The notes: generated from the sequence alone by a model not told the origin. 64,000 bases of DNA from Pseudomonas nicosulfuronedens (GCF_005877905.1 NZ_SWDV01000029.1:52143-116142), one strand, 5' to 3'; positions 40,461 to 51,800 are shown, counted from the stretch's first letter. Program-made: numbers and translations.

Positions 40461-41864
40461 ATGGGCCTGAACGCCGAGTGGATGCAGCGCGATCTCGAGG
40501 TGCTGTGGCACCCCTGCACCCAGATGAAAGACCACGAACGCCTGCCGGTGATCCCGATCCGCCGCGGCGAAGGCATCTGGCTGGAGGACTTCGAAGGCAA
40601 GCGCTACCTGGACGCAGTCAGCTCCTGGTGGGTCAACGTCTTCGGCCACGCCAACCCGCGTATCAACCAGCGCATCAAGGACCAGGTGGACCAGCTGGAG
40701 CACGTGATCCTCGCCGGCTTCAGCCACCAGCCGGTGATCGAGCTGTCCGAACGCCTGCTGCGCCTGGCGCCAGCCGGTTTCTCCCGGGTGTTCTACGCCG
40801 ACAGTGGCTCGGCCGGTATCGAAGTGGCGCTGAAGATGAGCTACCACTACTGGCACAACCTCGGCCAGCCGGAGAAGAAGCGCTTCATCACCCTGACCAA
40901 CAGCTATCACGGCGAGACCGTCGCCGCGATGTCAGTGGGTGACGTGGCGCTGTTCACCGAGACCTACAAGTCGCTGCTGATGGACACCATCAAGGTGCCG
41001 ACCCCCGACTGCTACCTGCGCCCCGAAGGCGTGAGCTGGGAGGAGCACTCGCGGACGATGTTCGCCGCCATGGAGCAGGCGCTGGAGCAGCACCATCAAG
41101 AGGTCGCGGCGGTGATCGTCGAACCGCTGGTGCAAGGCGCCGGCGGCATGCGCATGTACCACCCGGTCTACCTCAAGCTGCTACGCGAGGCCTGTGACCG
41201 CTATGGCGTGCACCTGATCCACGATGAGATCGCCGTCGGCTTCGGCCGCACCGGCACGATGTTCGCCTGCGAACAGGCCGGCATCACCCCGGACTTCCTC
41301 GTGCTGTCCAAGGCCCTGACCGGCGGCTACCTGGCGATGAGCGCGGTGCTCACCACCGACAAGGTCTATCAGGCCTTCTACGACGACTACGCCACCCTGC
41401 GCGCCTTCCTCCACTCGCACACCTACACCGGCAACCCGCTGGCCTGCGCCGCCGCCCTGGCGACCCTGGACATCTTCGAGCAGGACAACGTGATCGAGGC
41501 CAACAAGGCCCTGGCGGCGAAGATGGCCAGCGCCACCGCGCACCTGGCCGACCACCCGCACGTCTCGGAAATCCGCCAGACCGGCATGATCCTCGCCATC
41601 GAGATGGTTCAGGACAAGGCCAGCAAAACCGCCTACCCCTGGCAGGAACGCCGCGGCCTGAAGGTCTTCCAGCACGGTCTGGAACGCGGTGCGCTGCTGC
41701 GCCCGCTGGGCAGCGTGGTGTACTTCCTGCCGCCGTACATCATCACCCCCGAGCAGATCGACTTCCTCGCCGAAGTTGCCAGCGAAGGCATCGACATCGC
41801 CACCCGCGACAGCGTGAGCGTAGCGGTCAGCAAACGCTTCCCCGAGCATCGCGATCCGGGCTGA
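40461..41864 (+). CDS. bioA: Adenosylmethionine-8-amino-7-oxononanoate aminotransferase
   Basis: Converts KAPA to DAPA in biotin synthesis using SAM as amino donor; PLP enzyme of fold type I. 467 residues, start at 40461 with GTAAGGAG upstream. Blocks seen: LWHPCTQMKDHERLPV, AVSSWWVNVFGHANPRI, YADSGSAGIEVALKM, the PLP-binding HLIHDEIAVGFGRTGTMFA and the Schiff-base lysine in LVLSKALTGGYLAMS. Separate from the other bio genes, as in other Pseudomonas. Followed by rsmE. Confidence 0.97.
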   Translation: MGLNAEWMQRDLEVLWHPCTQMKDHERLPVIPIRRGEGIWLEDFEGKRYLDAVSSWWVNVFGHANPRINQRIKDQVDQLEHVILAGFSHQPVIELSERLLRLAPAGFSRVFYADSGSAGIEVALKMSYHYWHNLGQPEKKRFITLTNSYHGETVAAMSVGDVALFTETYKSLLMDTIKVPTPDCYLRPEGVSWEEHSRTMFAAMEQALEQHHQEVAAVIVEPLVQGAGGMRMYHPVYLKLLREACDRYGVHLIHDEIAVGFGRTGTMFACEQAGITPDFLVLSKALTGGYLAMSAVLTTDKVYQAFYDDYATLRAFLHSHTYTGNPLACAAALATLDIFEQDNVIEANKALAAKMASATAHLADHPHVSEIRQTGMILAIEMVQDKASKTAYPWQERRGLKVFQHGLERGALLRPLGSVVYFLPPYIITPEQIDFLAEVASEGIDIATRDSVSVAVSKRFPEHRDPG

Positions 41865-41872
41865 TCGGCTAC

Positions 41873-41906
41873 AAGCGGCAGGCCGAAAGCTTTAAGCTTG
41901 CCGCTT
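41873..41906 (+). terminator. Hairpin between bioA and rsmE
   Basis: Stem AAGCGGCA/TGCCGCTT (41873-41880 with 41899-41906) around an inner AAGCTTTAAGCTT palindrome, tail TTTCCCC. Possible weak terminator or attenuator 9 bp after bioA. Confidence 0.45.
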
Positions 41907-41929
41907 TCCCCCATCAGTTCGACATCGCC

Positions 41930-42649
41930 ATGCGCCTCTCCCGCTTCTTCATCGACGCCCCGCTCTCCCTCGGCCAGCACGAGCTGCCCGAAGCCCAGGC
42001 CCACTACATCGGCCGCGTACTGCGCCACAGCACGGGTGACGCGGTGCAGTTGTTCGACGGTTCGGGCCGCGAATTCCTGGGCGAACTGATCGAGGTGGGC
42101 AAGAAGAACGTCCGCGTGGACCTGCGCGAAACCTTCGACGGCCAGGCCGAATCACCGCTGCGCGTGCACCTGGGCCAGGGCCTGTCCCGTGGCGAGCGCA
42201 TGGACTGGGCGATCCAGAAGGCCACCGAGCTGGGCGCCAGCGAAATCACCCCGATCGTCAGCGAACGCTGCGAAGTGCGCCTCAAGGACGAACGTGCCGA
42301 CAAGCGCATGGCCCACTGGCGCCAGGTGGCGATCAGCGCCTGCGAACAATGCGGCCGCTCGGTCCTGCCGGTGCTCAACGCGCCCATTACCCTCGCCGAA
42401 TGGCTGGAAAGCTGCGAAGCGCAGCTCAAGCTGGTGCTGCACCCGGTGGCCGAGCCGCTGACCAGCCATGACAAGCCGGCGAGCCTGGCCTTCCTGATCG
42501 GCCCGGAAGGCGGCTTGAGCGACGCGGAAGTGGAGCAGGCCAAGTCGGCTGGATTCCATGCCGCGCGACTGGGACCGCGCGTGCTGCGCACCGAGACCGC
42601 GCCAGTGGTCGCGCTGAGTGTCGCGCAGCAGTTGTGGGGGGATTTCTGA
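41930..42649 (+). CDS. rsmE: 16S rRNA m3U1498 methyltransferase RsmE (paralogue B)
   Basis: Methylates N3 of U1498 in the small-subunit decoding region. 239 residues: PUA-like N-terminus (LPEAQAHYIGRVLRHSTGDA), then SPOUT domain with LGQGLSRGERMDWAIQKATE, ITPIVSERCEVRL, LAFLIGPEGGLSDAEVEQA and LGPRVLRTETAPV. All canonical motifs are present, so this is the better RsmE candidate of the two in the window (compare 25042). Ends 19 bp before a REP pair. Confidence 0.95.
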   Translation: MRLSRFFIDAPLSLGQHELPEAQAHYIGRVLRHSTGDAVQLFDGSGREFLGELIEVGKKNVRVDLRETFDGQAESPLRVHLGQGLSRGERMDWAIQKATELGASEITPIVSERCEVRLKDERADKRMAHWRQVAISACEQCGRSVLPVLNAPITLAEWLESCEAQLKLVLHPVAEPLTSHDKPASLAFLIGPEGGLSDAEVEQAKSAGFHAARLGPRVLRTETAPVVALSVAQQLWGDF

Positions 42650-42667
42650 GCGCTTCGACGCTGGGCG

Positions 42668-42746
42668 GGTTCGCGAGCAAGCTCGCTCCTACGAAAAGCA
42701 CCCCGAGCTAGCTGGCTGCCTGTAGGAGCGAGCTTGCTCGCGAACC
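42668..42746. repeat. Inverted pair of Pseudomonas REP sequences
   Basis: GGTTCGCGAGCAAGCTCGCT at 42668 and its inverted partner TGTAGGAGCGAGCTTGCTCG at 42721, each itself imperfectly palindromic, the common Pseudomonas REP core. Located between the convergent stops of rsmE and chpE, where it may limit read-through. Confidence 0.9.
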
Positions 42747-42772
42747 GCTCAGCGCTCGTACATCCAACCAGA

Positions 42773-43387
42773 TCAGACGCCCCGCAACGCCAACCCCGCC
42801 AGCACCAGCAAAACCAGTCCACACAACACATGGCTCACCCGGTGCCAGCGCGGCGAAGCGTTGCGCCGCAGCCAGTCCACCAGTGCCGCGCAGAGGAAGC
42901 AGCAGAGCACCGAGGCGGTCATGAAGCCGGCGAAGAACACCAGCGAATCCGCCAGTGTCGGCACGCCATTCACCAGCCCGGCCATGGCACCGCCCAGCGC
43001 GCCCCAGTAGACGATGTTCTTCGGGTTCGACAGCGACAGCATGGCCCCGGAAGCAAACGCCCCGGCGTGGTGATCGCCAGGCTCGCCCTCCTTCACTGCG
43101 CCGACCTCGCGCGCATCGCGCAGGCTCTGCACGCCCAGCCAGGCCAGGTAGGCGGCGCTGGCCAGGGTCAGCGGCAGGCGCAAGGTTTCATGGCCGAACA
43201 ACAGCGCCAGGCCGGTCAGGCCGATCAGTGCCCAGACCGCATCACCAATCAGCGAGCCGAATTGCACCAGCAGCGCCGGGCGGAAGCCGCCCTTCAGGCC
43301 ACGCCGCAGGGTTTCGGCGAGCACGGCGCCGGGGGACAGGCAGAAGACGGCGCCGAACAGCAGCGCAGCGAAAAACAGGGTCAGCAT
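42773..43387 (-). CDS. chpE: ChpE, LysE/RhtB-family transporter
   Basis: Inner-membrane protein of the LysE exporter family, 204 residues, about six hydrophobic spans. Start MLTLFFAALLFGAVFCLSPG with the LysE pattern SPGAVLAETLRRGLKGGF, then SLSNPKNIVYWGALGGAMAG. It is the last gene of the Pil-Chp cluster and its link to twitching is unclear; the family exports amino acids. 81 bp after chpD. Confidence 0.92.
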   Translation of the reverse strand: MLTLFFAALLFGAVFCLSPGAVLAETLRRGLKGGFRPALLVQFGSLIGDAVWALIGLTGLALLFGHETLRLPLTLASAAYLAWLGVQSLRDAREVGAVKEGEPGDHHAGAFASGAMLSLSNPKNIVYWGALGGAMAGLVNGVPTLADSLVFFAGFMTASVLCCFLCAALVDWLRRNASPRWHRVSHVLCGLVLLVLAGLALRGV

Positions 43388-43467
43388 GGAATCGACTCTC
43401 AGACGGGATGGCGATGGAGCCAGTCTGCCTGAGTGTTTCGCCGGCGACTTGAACCAGATTGCGCCCC

Positions 43468-44268
43468 TCAGCGTACGGCGCGCTGGAAGCTGCCCGGCGA
43501 TACGCCATAGGCGGCGCGGAAGTGCCGGTTGAGGTGGCTCTGGTCGGCGAAACCCAGCTCATGCGCCACCTCGGTGGCCGGCAGGCCGGCGCGCAGCAGC
43601 GCCTGGGCGCGGCGGGTACGCAGCTGCATGGCCCATTGTCGGGGGCTGAGGCCCACCTGCTTCTGAAAGCTGCGCAGCAGGTGGAAACGCGACAGGCCGA
43701 GGTAGGCCGCCATCTCGTCGAGGCTGGGTTGACGCGCGAGGTCGGCGGCCAGCCAGTCCTGCAGATCGGCGATCCGCCCACCGCTCTCCAAACGCTCCTG
43801 CGGCAGCCGCACCCCCATGGCGCGGGCGATTTCAGCCAGCAACAGCGTCAGTCGCTCCTCGCCGCGCTGGCGAACAAAGGCGTCGTCGCCCAACGCTCGC
43901 TCGACGGCGTCGGCCGTGGCGGCAGTGAGGACGGGCAGGCGGTCGGTAGACCGTTCAAACTCCAGGCGTTGCAGGCCGAGCATCGCCGCCAGTTGGTCGG
44001 AAGCGACGTAGAGGCTGACGAACTGCCAGGGCTGGCCTTCGGAGACGCCGCCACCCTGAATCTGTCCGGGGTTGTAGCAGGTGAAACAGCCAGGGCCGGC
44101 ATCGAAGGTTCGGCCGTCCAGCCAGACACTTTCCTCGCCGCGCAGATTGGCGCTGATGACGAATTCGTCGTGGCTATGGCGCTCGAAACGGTGGCCGCCG
44201 AGTGTGGCGCCAGCAACCTCGAAGCCGGGTTGGTCTCCCAGCTGGGCAAGGCGCAGGCTGCCACTCAT
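43468..44268 (-). CDS. chpD: ChpD, AraC-family regulator
   Basis: Transcription factor of 266 residues. Cupin-like sensor domain in the first ~150 residues (FERHSHDEFVISANLRGEES), then two helix-turn-helix motifs in the C-terminal ~100 (LDEMAAYLGLSRFHLLRSFQ and ATEVAHELGFADQSHLNRHF) followed by the PGSFQRAVR tail. Target unknown; likely regulator of chpE, which lies next to it in the LysE/AraC pairing often seen. Seven bases after chpC. Confidence 0.92.
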   Translation of the reverse strand: MSGSLRLAQLGDQPGFEVAGATLGGHRFERHSHDEFVISANLRGEESVWLDGRTFDAGPGCFTCYNPGQIQGGGVSEGQPWQFVSLYVASDQLAAMLGLQRLEFERSTDRLPVLTAATADAVERALGDDAFVRQRGEERLTLLLAEIARAMGVRLPQERLESGGRIADLQDWLAADLARQPSLDEMAAYLGLSRFHLLRSFQKQVGLSPRQWAMQLRTRRAQALLRAGLPATEVAHELGFADQSHLNRHFRAAYGVSPGSFQRAVR

Positions 44269-44275
44269 GGCGGGC

Positions 44276-44776
44276 TCAGATCAGGCCGGAGTCGGCCAGT
44301 TTCTGCTCCAGCGCGACCAGGTCGGGGATGCGCGCGTGGGCGTCGCCCAGGTCCACCGCGTCCAGCTCCAGCGGCGCCAGCGGCACGTCCAGGCGCTTGA
44401 GATCGGAGCCGACCTTCAGCGACCGCGGGATACCCTGCACCAGGAGCGCGAAGAATTTCACATTGGGCCGCCCGCCCAGGGCGTTGATCACGATCACCCG
44501 CGCACCGGGGCTGACTTCGGCCTGGCCGTCGGAGGCCGCCTCGAAGGACAGCAGCGGCAGGCGCAGGTCGCGCCAGGCCACCTGGCCCAGGTACCAGGAT
44601 GGCAGGCCGTCCACCGGGTGCGGGGCACGGTAGGTGATCAGCTCAGCCACCGCCACGTTGGGCAGCAGCAGGTTGCGGTCGGCCAGCGGCACCAGCAGGC
44701 CGGTCAGGCTGCTGGGGGCGGCGTTGGCCACAGCAGCATTGGCAACGGCGGTATTGGCGACGGGAAGATCACTCAT
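44276..44776 (-). CDS. chpC: ChpC, CheW-type adaptor
   Basis: 166-residue CheW-like coupling protein that may bring further signals into the ChpA-PilJ array. CheW fold visible from about residue 22 (LTGLLVPLADRNLLLPNVAV, WYLGQVAWRDLRLPLLSFEA, VIVINALGGRPNVKFFALLV). The N-terminus has an Ala/Asn-rich run (NTAVANAAVANAAP) from short tandem duplications. Follows chpB by 11 bp. Confidence 0.93.
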   Translation of the reverse strand: MSDLPVANTAVANAAVANAAPSSLTGLLVPLADRNLLLPNVAVAELITYRAPHPVDGLPSWYLGQVAWRDLRLPLLSFEAASDGQAEVSPGARVIVINALGGRPNVKFFALLVQGIPRSLKVGSDLKRLDVPLAPLELDAVDLGDAHARIPDLVALEQKLADSGLI

Positions 44777-44787
44777 CGGGCCTTATC

Positions 44788-45822
44788 TCACTGCGTAACT
44801 GCGCCGACGCATTGTTCGGCGAGATGATTGACCAGCGCCGCCGCGAGTTCGCGCGGGTCGCCAGAAAGGGTGCTGTAGCCGCCTTCGCGCAGGCTGTCGG
44901 GCATGCTGGAACAGGCGCAGCTGTCGGCGCGCTGGGTCCAGATCGGTGCACCCTGCCGGCGGACGTAGGCCGCGGCGGCGCTGCCATCGCTGCACATGCC
45001 GCTGAACACGATCACACCGCAACGCTCGCCGTATTGCTGGGCGAGGTTGAGCATCATCTGGTCGATGGACGGGCTGTAGGGCTCCGGCCAGCTGCGCTCT
45101 TCCACGCGCATGCGCGCCGAGGCGTCGAAGCCCAGCTCGCGGGAGATCGGCACGACCACGACTTCGCCGCAGCGCACCGGATCGCCGTCGCGCACGGTAT
45201 TGACGTGCCACTGACTGTGGCGACCGACCGCTTGCGGCAGGTTCGCCTCGAAGGAAGCGTCGATGTGCTGGGCATACAGGAAACCCACCGGCAGGCCGCC
45301 GGGCAGCGCATCGAGAAAAGTCTTCACCGCCGCCGGGCCGCCGAGCGAGGCGGCCAGCAACCAGACCTGCGCAGCAGGCTCGCCGGCTTTCAGCGGCGAG
45401 GCGGCGAGGTCGTCGGGCAGCGCCACACGGCTCGGGCGCTGCGCCTCGTCGAGCAAAGCCGCCAGGCTGCGGCCGACGCCAGCGCTGGGGTCGCCTACCA
45501 GCTTGCGCAGCTTGGACACCAGGCGGCGTTCCCAGCGTGGGTAATGTTCGGAATGCCGCTCCGGCGCATGGCCTTCGCCGAACAGCACGGGCACCCGCGA
45601 CTGTTCCAGCAGGTTGTCCACCAGCGGCGAGTCTTCCTGCTGCGCCAGGTCGACGAGCCACAGGTCGGTCTCGCAGGCGTCCAACTGGTCACTTTCAAGG
45701 CGCGCCGGGTCGGCATTGAGCACCACCTGGTAGCCATGGCCGGCCAGGGCCTGCGCCAGCACGTGGCGTTGCAGCGAGGTATCGGCAATCACCGCGATCC
45801 GCGGCGTGCTCTGCTCAGACAT
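44788..45822 (-). CDS. chpB: ChpB, CheB-type methylesterase
   Basis: Demethylates glutamyl residues, presumably on PilJ. 344 residues. The C-terminal esterase domain has the triad regions LLAASLGGPAAVK (Ser), YAQHIDASFEANL (His) and FSGMCSDGSAAAA (Asp). The N-terminal ~110 residues look like a receiver domain but are degenerate: the DD pair is replaced by IADTS and no KP motif is visible, so phosphorylation control is doubtful. Its start overlaps the chpA end by eight bases. Confidence 0.94.
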   Translation of the reverse strand: MSEQSTPRIAVIADTSLQRHVLAQALAGHGYQVVLNADPARLESDQLDACETDLWLVDLAQQEDSPLVDNLLEQSRVPVLFGEGHAPERHSEHYPRWERRLVSKLRKLVGDPSAGVGRSLAALLDEAQRPSRVALPDDLAASPLKAGEPAAQVWLLAASLGGPAAVKTFLDALPGGLPVGFLYAQHIDASFEANLPQAVGRHSQWHVNTVRDGDPVRCGEVVVVPISRELGFDASARMRVEERSWPEPYSPSIDQMMLNLAQQYGERCGVIVFSGMCSDGSAAAAYVRRQGAPIWTQRADSCACSSMPDSLREGGYSTLSGDPRELAAALVNHLAEQCVGAVTQ

Positions 45823-48800
45823 GGGCCTTCACCAGCTTGTGGATGTTCTCCAGCAGCTCGGATTCCTGGTACGGCTTGCCCAGGTACTGGTTGACGCCGA
45901 TGGCCAGGGCACGGTCGCGGTGCTTCTCGCCGGTACGGGAGGTAATCATGATGATCGGCAGGTCCTTCAGCTGTTCATCGTGGCGCACCAGGGTGGCCAC
46001 TTCGAAGCCGTCCATGCGCGGCATCTCGATGTCCAGCAGCATGATGTCGGGCTTGTGTTCCTGCAGCTGGGCGATGGCGTCCACCCCGTCCTTGGCGGTG
46101 AGCACGTTCATGCCGTTGCGCTCCAGCAGGCGGCTGGTGACCTTGCGCACGGTGACCGAGTCGTCCACCACCATGACCAGAGTCGGGCGCTGGTGCTCGA
46201 TGTCCGCAGCGGTCGGGCCGGCCAGCTGGCGGCGCGGGGCATGCTGGACCAGCTGCGCATGGAGCACGCGGATGGTCGCCAGCAGGTCGAGAATCACCAC
46301 CACGCGACCGTCACCGAGGATAGTCGCGCCGGAGATGCCGCTGACGCCGGCGAACTGCGCACCGAGGCTCTTCACCACGATTTCGCGCGAGCCCGCCAGG
46401 GCATCCACCTGCACCGCGACCGCATGGTCTGCCGAGCGCACGAGGATCACCGGCAAGGGCAGCGACTGCCCGACCAGCTTGGGATGCTGGCCGTTGTTGA
46501 GCAGGTCGCCCAGGTATTTCAGTTCATAGCTCTGGCCCGCGTACTCGAAGCTCGGCGCGGCGCCGGTCTCGTCGGCGGCAGCCTGCTCGTAGAGGGCTTC
46601 CAGCTCGTAAGGGGAGACTCGCACGATACCTTCGATGGTGTTCAGCGGCAGGGCATACAGGTCCTCGCCGGAGAGCACCATCAGCGCGCGGTTCACCGAC
46701 ACGGTGAACGGCAGGCGGATGTCGAACTTCGTGCCTTCGCCGACGCTGGAATGGATGCTCATGGAACCGCCGAGCTGTTTCACCTCGGAGTTCACCACGT
46801 CCATGCCCACACCACGGCCGGAAATCTGCGTGACTTTCTCGGCGGTACTGAAACCGGCCTCGAGGATGAACTGCAGCACCTCGTGGTCGTTCAGCTCGCT
46901 GTCGTCGGTCATCAGGCCGCGTTCGATGGCCTTGCGGCGCACGGCTTCCAGGCGAACGCCAGCGCCATCGTCGGCCAGGGTCAGGAGGATGTCGCCACCC
47001 TCGCGGCCCAGGGTCAGGCGAATGGTGCCCTGCTCCGGCTTGCCGGCGATGCGCCGCGCCTCGCCGGACTCGATGCCGTGGTCGACCGCGTTGCGCAGCA
47101 TGTGCTCCAGCGGCGCGACGATGCGTTCGAGCACGGTACGGTCCATCTCGCCTTCGGCGTTGCTGACCACGAACTCGACCTGCTTGCCCAGCTCGCTAGC
47201 CACCTGACGGACGATCCGGCGCAGGCGCGGCACCAGGCGGTCGAAGGGCACCATGCGGGTGCGCATCAAGCCTTCCTGCAGCTCGGTGTTGACCCGCGCC
47301 TGTTGCAGCAGCAGGGTCTCGGCGTCGCGGTTCTTGGCAGCCAGGGTTTCCTTGAGGTCGAAGAGGTCGGAAGCGGACTCGAACAGTGCGCGCGAAAGCT
47401 GCTGCAGCTGCGAGTAGCGGTCCATTTCCAGCGGGTCGAACTCTTCATAGCCGGCGCGCTCGGCGTCGGCCTGGTGGCGCGAGAGGATCTGCGCCTGGGT
47501 TTCGGTATCGAGGCGGCGCAGCTGATCGCGAACCCGCTCGATGGTGGCGTCCATCTCGCCCAGGGTCGAACCGACGTCGCTCACCTGCTGCTCGACGCGA
47601 CCACGGAAGATCGAGGTCTCACCGGCAAGGTTGACCAGGCCTTCGAGCAGTTGCGCGGGCACCTTCACCAGCTCCTGCGGCGCGCGGCGCGCAGCGGCTT
47701 CCTGGGCGGCTTCCTGGGCACGGCGAACGAAGGGCAGCACCACCGGCGCGTCGACGCGCTGCGGCACGGCCGCGGCCATGATGGCTTCGGGCAATGCCGG
47801 CAGGCTCACCGGGGCCGGCTGTTCGGCGATCGGCTCCTCGGCGAGGTCTTCGTGCTGGCTATCGGCAGTCTCGACTTCACCCAGGTGCAGGCGCAGCTGG
47901 TCGACTTCGGCCTGCAGGCCTTCGAAGCCGGACTGCGCGTCCATCAGCAGGCTTTCCGGCCAGGGCGCGCCCTGTTGCTGGGCTTCGCTCAGGTGCTGTT
48001 CGAGGTCATGGGCCAGGTCGCCCAGGCTGGTCTGGCCAGCCAGGCGCGCACCGCCCTTGAGGGTATGGAGAATGCGCAGCAGCTCGTCGAGCGCACCGTT
48101 CTCACGCTCGGCGTCCCAGCGGCCCAGGGCCTGTTCCATGCCTTCAAGCAGGTCGTCCGCCTCTTCCAGGAAGATATCCAGGATGTCGGCTTCCGGGCCT
48201 TCCGGCGCGGCAGGGGTGGAGCTGATCGCGTGCAGGCTGACGCTGCTGGGAATGCTCAGTTGTTCTTCGGGGTTGGCACGAAATCGGTGGATCGCATCGA
48301 TCAGCGATTCACCTCCCGGAATCCGGCGATGCTGCTGGACCGCTTCGAGCATCTCGGCGAGACGGTCGTGGCAGCGCTGCAGCAGCTCGAAGAGTGTCGG
48401 ACTGGCACGCAGGCGGCCACCGCAGAGGCCTTCGTAGAGGAATTCCAGCTCATGGGAGAGGTCGCCAATGGGGCGGATCTCGGCCATCCGCGCGCCGCCC
48501 TTGAGGGTGTGCAGGTCGCGTTGCAGCGCTTCCAGTTCGACGCTGTTGTCGGGGCTTTCCATCCAGCGGTGCAGGGCACCGGAGGAGCTTTCGAGGATGT
48601 CGAAACCTTCCTCGAGGAAGATTTCCACCAGTTCCAGGTCGCGGTCTTCAGCCAGCTCGTACTCGCTGTCCTGCACGCCCGCGACTTCCGCGCTAGCGAC
48701 CGGTGCAGCGGGCTCGATGACCTCCGGCTCAGCCTGCGACGACTCGGCGATTTCAGCTTCGGCCTGGTCGAGGAAGGCCTGCAGGTCGAGGTCTTCCGAG

Positions 48801-51800
48801 GCGGATTGCTGCTGCGGCTCGACCGCGGCATCGGGAACGCTGCTCTCCAGGTCGATGCTGTCGGGTTCGCGGTCTTCTGGGGTAAAAGCTTCGACGGTTT
48901 CGACAGCTTCAGCTTCCGGCGCCGCCTCGGTGGGCAGCTCCAGCTCGATCTCGGTTTCGATGACTGGCGGCAGCTCGAGGGTTTCTTCCTGCTCAGCCAC
49001 GGCTTCCTGCTGCGCCGCCAGAGCCTGCGGCAGATTCAGGCCGGCAGCCGGATTCTGGCGGAAGGTGCGGATGGTCTGCACCAGGTCGGCCGGATCGGTC
49101 AGCGCCTGGCCAGCCTGCAGCTGGTCGAGCTGGGTCGCCAGGCGATCGTGGCAGGTGCGCAGCAGCTCGCCCAGCGGTGGGCTGTGCTGGAAGCGATGGT
49201 CCAGCAGGCCTTCGTAGAGCGATTCGAGTTCGTGGGACAGGTCGCCGATTTCGCGGATTTCCGCCATGCGCGCACCACCCTTGAGGGTGTGCAGGTCGCG
49301 TTGCAGGGTCGAAAGTGCGGCGAGCCCTTCGGGCGAGGCCAACCATTGGTCCAGCGCCTGGCCGGCGTTATCCAGGATGTCGACCGCCTCTTCGAGGAAG
49401 ATCGCCACCATTTCCTCGTCCAGCGCGCGCGGCGGTTGCTGCGGGGCCGGATGGGCATGTGGCGTCTCGGCGGTGATGACGTCATCGTCGTCATCGTCGG
49501 CAGCACCGCGCGGGGCGCCGTCGTTGTCACCCCGCGCCGACCAGCTCAGGCCGTCAGGCAGGTTGTCGTCGTCCACTTGGCGGCTGTCGAGAAGGAATTC
49601 TTCGTCCTCGGCCGGGAAGTCGTCGGCGGTCAGGCTTTCCAGGTCGACGAACTCGATGTCCGAGGCGTCCTGCAGCTCGTTCGCAATCTCCTCGGGAGCA
49701 GTGACCGGAGCGTCCAGCAGGCGGTGCAGCGCTTCGACCTGTTCCGGGCGAGCGCTGACCTGCAGGGCGGCGGCCACCTGGTCCATCATGCCGATCAGCG
49801 CCTCGTGGGCGGCTTCAGCGGCGGAGAAGAACGCATCGCCGGTTTCCAGGCGACCCTGGCGCACGGCGCCGTAGACAGCCAGCAGCGCGTCGGCGAGTTC
49901 TGCCATCTGCGGCAGCTCGGCCATCTGTGCGCCACGGCTGAGGGTTTCCAGTTCGTCGTAGAGGGCGCCCAGTTCGTGGCGCTCCTGCGGGTGCTCGCGC
50001 CAACGGCGCAGCAGATCCTCGGCGTCGAGCAGGATGTCCATGCCCTCGGCGAGGAACATGCCGATCATCTGCGGGTCGTTGCCGCTGCCTTCGCCACTTT
50101 CACCGCGACGCTTGGCCTCGGCGGCCTCCAGGCGTTCCTGGTGGATCTGCGCGATGCGCGCCAGCAGCTCCGGGCTGCCCTCGATGGGTGCCAGCGGACG
50201 GCCTTCGACGAGCTGGTCGAGACCGACGCGGAACAGGCCTTCGGCGGCGTGCAGCAGCTCGGCCTCGCGCAGGTCGACCTGCAACAGGTTGGTCTTGAAC
50301 TCCTTCACCAGCCGCTCCAGCGGCGTGGCGATTTCGGCGATCGGCAGGATGCCGGCCATGTGAGCGCTGCCCTTGAGCGTGTGCAGGGCGCGCTGCAGGT
50401 CGTCGGTCACCGGCTGCGGCAGCTGCTGCGCGCAATCGGCAAGGAAGCCGACCAGGGTTTCCAGATGGGCTTCCGCTTCGTTGCGGAAGATCTCGAGCAA
50501 CTGCGGATCGAGGCTTTCGTCGAGACCTTCGTTGGCTGCTTGCGCCGCAATTTCCTCGACTTCAGCCAGCTCGGGGGTGATGTCCTCGACCTGCGGCGCC
50601 GACTCCGGCAACCCGCCGCCGGGCGGCGGTACCGGCTGCCCTTTGGCCAGGGCGTGGGCGGTGGCGGCCAGGCGGTCGACATCGTCGCGCTGACGCTGGG
50701 CGCTGGCGGCATACTCGTCGACCAGTTCGGGCAGCAGCGCGACCACATCCTGGATGACCTGCAACACAGCCGGCGAGGCGACGATGCTACGGTCCAGCAC
50801 ACGGTTGAGCAGGTTTTCGATGGACCAGGCCAGCTCGCCGATCACCAGCGCACGGACCATCCGGCCACTGCCCTTGAGGGTATGGAAGGCACGGCGGATT
50901 TCGGTCAGCGAGTCGCGGTCATCGGTATTGGCCAGCCAGGTCGGCAGGTGTTCACCGATGGTCTCCAGCACTTCACCGGCCTCTTCGATGAAGACTTCGC
51001 GCAGCTCTTCGTCGATCGGTTCTTCGTCGGCGGGCGGTGGCAGCAGGCTGGGGGGCACATCCTGGGCAGGCGGGTTGATCGCCTGCACCGGAGCAGCCAT
51101 GACTTCGGCCAGGGACAACGGCTTGGCCGGTGCCTCGGCGGCCGGCTCGAGCTCCGCCGGCGGGCTGGGCAGCTCGACTTCCGGCAGGTCCAGGTCGGCG
51201 ATGTTCTCGTCGCTCCAGGCTTGGGCCTGGAACGACGGCGTTTCGGCTTCGGCCAGCGGCTCCAGCGGCTCCAGTTGCAGCGGCGCGTCGAGACTGAGAT
51301 CGACGCCGGCGTCCAGCGCGGTCGGTTCGCTCAGCTCGCCCAGCGTCCAGTTGTCATCGCTGACCAGCGAAGCTTCGGCTGTGGACGGCGCATCGGTGAC
51401 GGGCTGGGCATCGAAGCTCAGGTCGTCCAGGGACTCCAGGGTCGCCAGCGGGGCGGGTTCGTGCGCTTCCAGGCTGGCGAAGCTTTCGTCAAGCTCCAGG
51501 GAAGGCGCGGGCGATTCGGCAGCCGGCTGGCTCAGGTCGATGCTGAACCAGTCTTCCTCGGCGGGCTTCTCGCCGGTTGGGGTGAGCGACTCCATGTCCC
51601 AGCTCAGCTCGTCCACCGGGGCCGGAGTGGCCTCCAGCGACGGCAGGCTGGCAAAGTCTTCGAGCAGTTCCGGGGCTGCCGGGGTTTCGCTCGGTGCCAT
51701 GGACAGATCCAGGGCTTCCCAGGTCTGTTCGGTAACCGGGGACTCCGCCTGTACCGGTTCGTCGATGCGCGGTGCCTCGGCCAGTGGAACGGCGTCGTCG

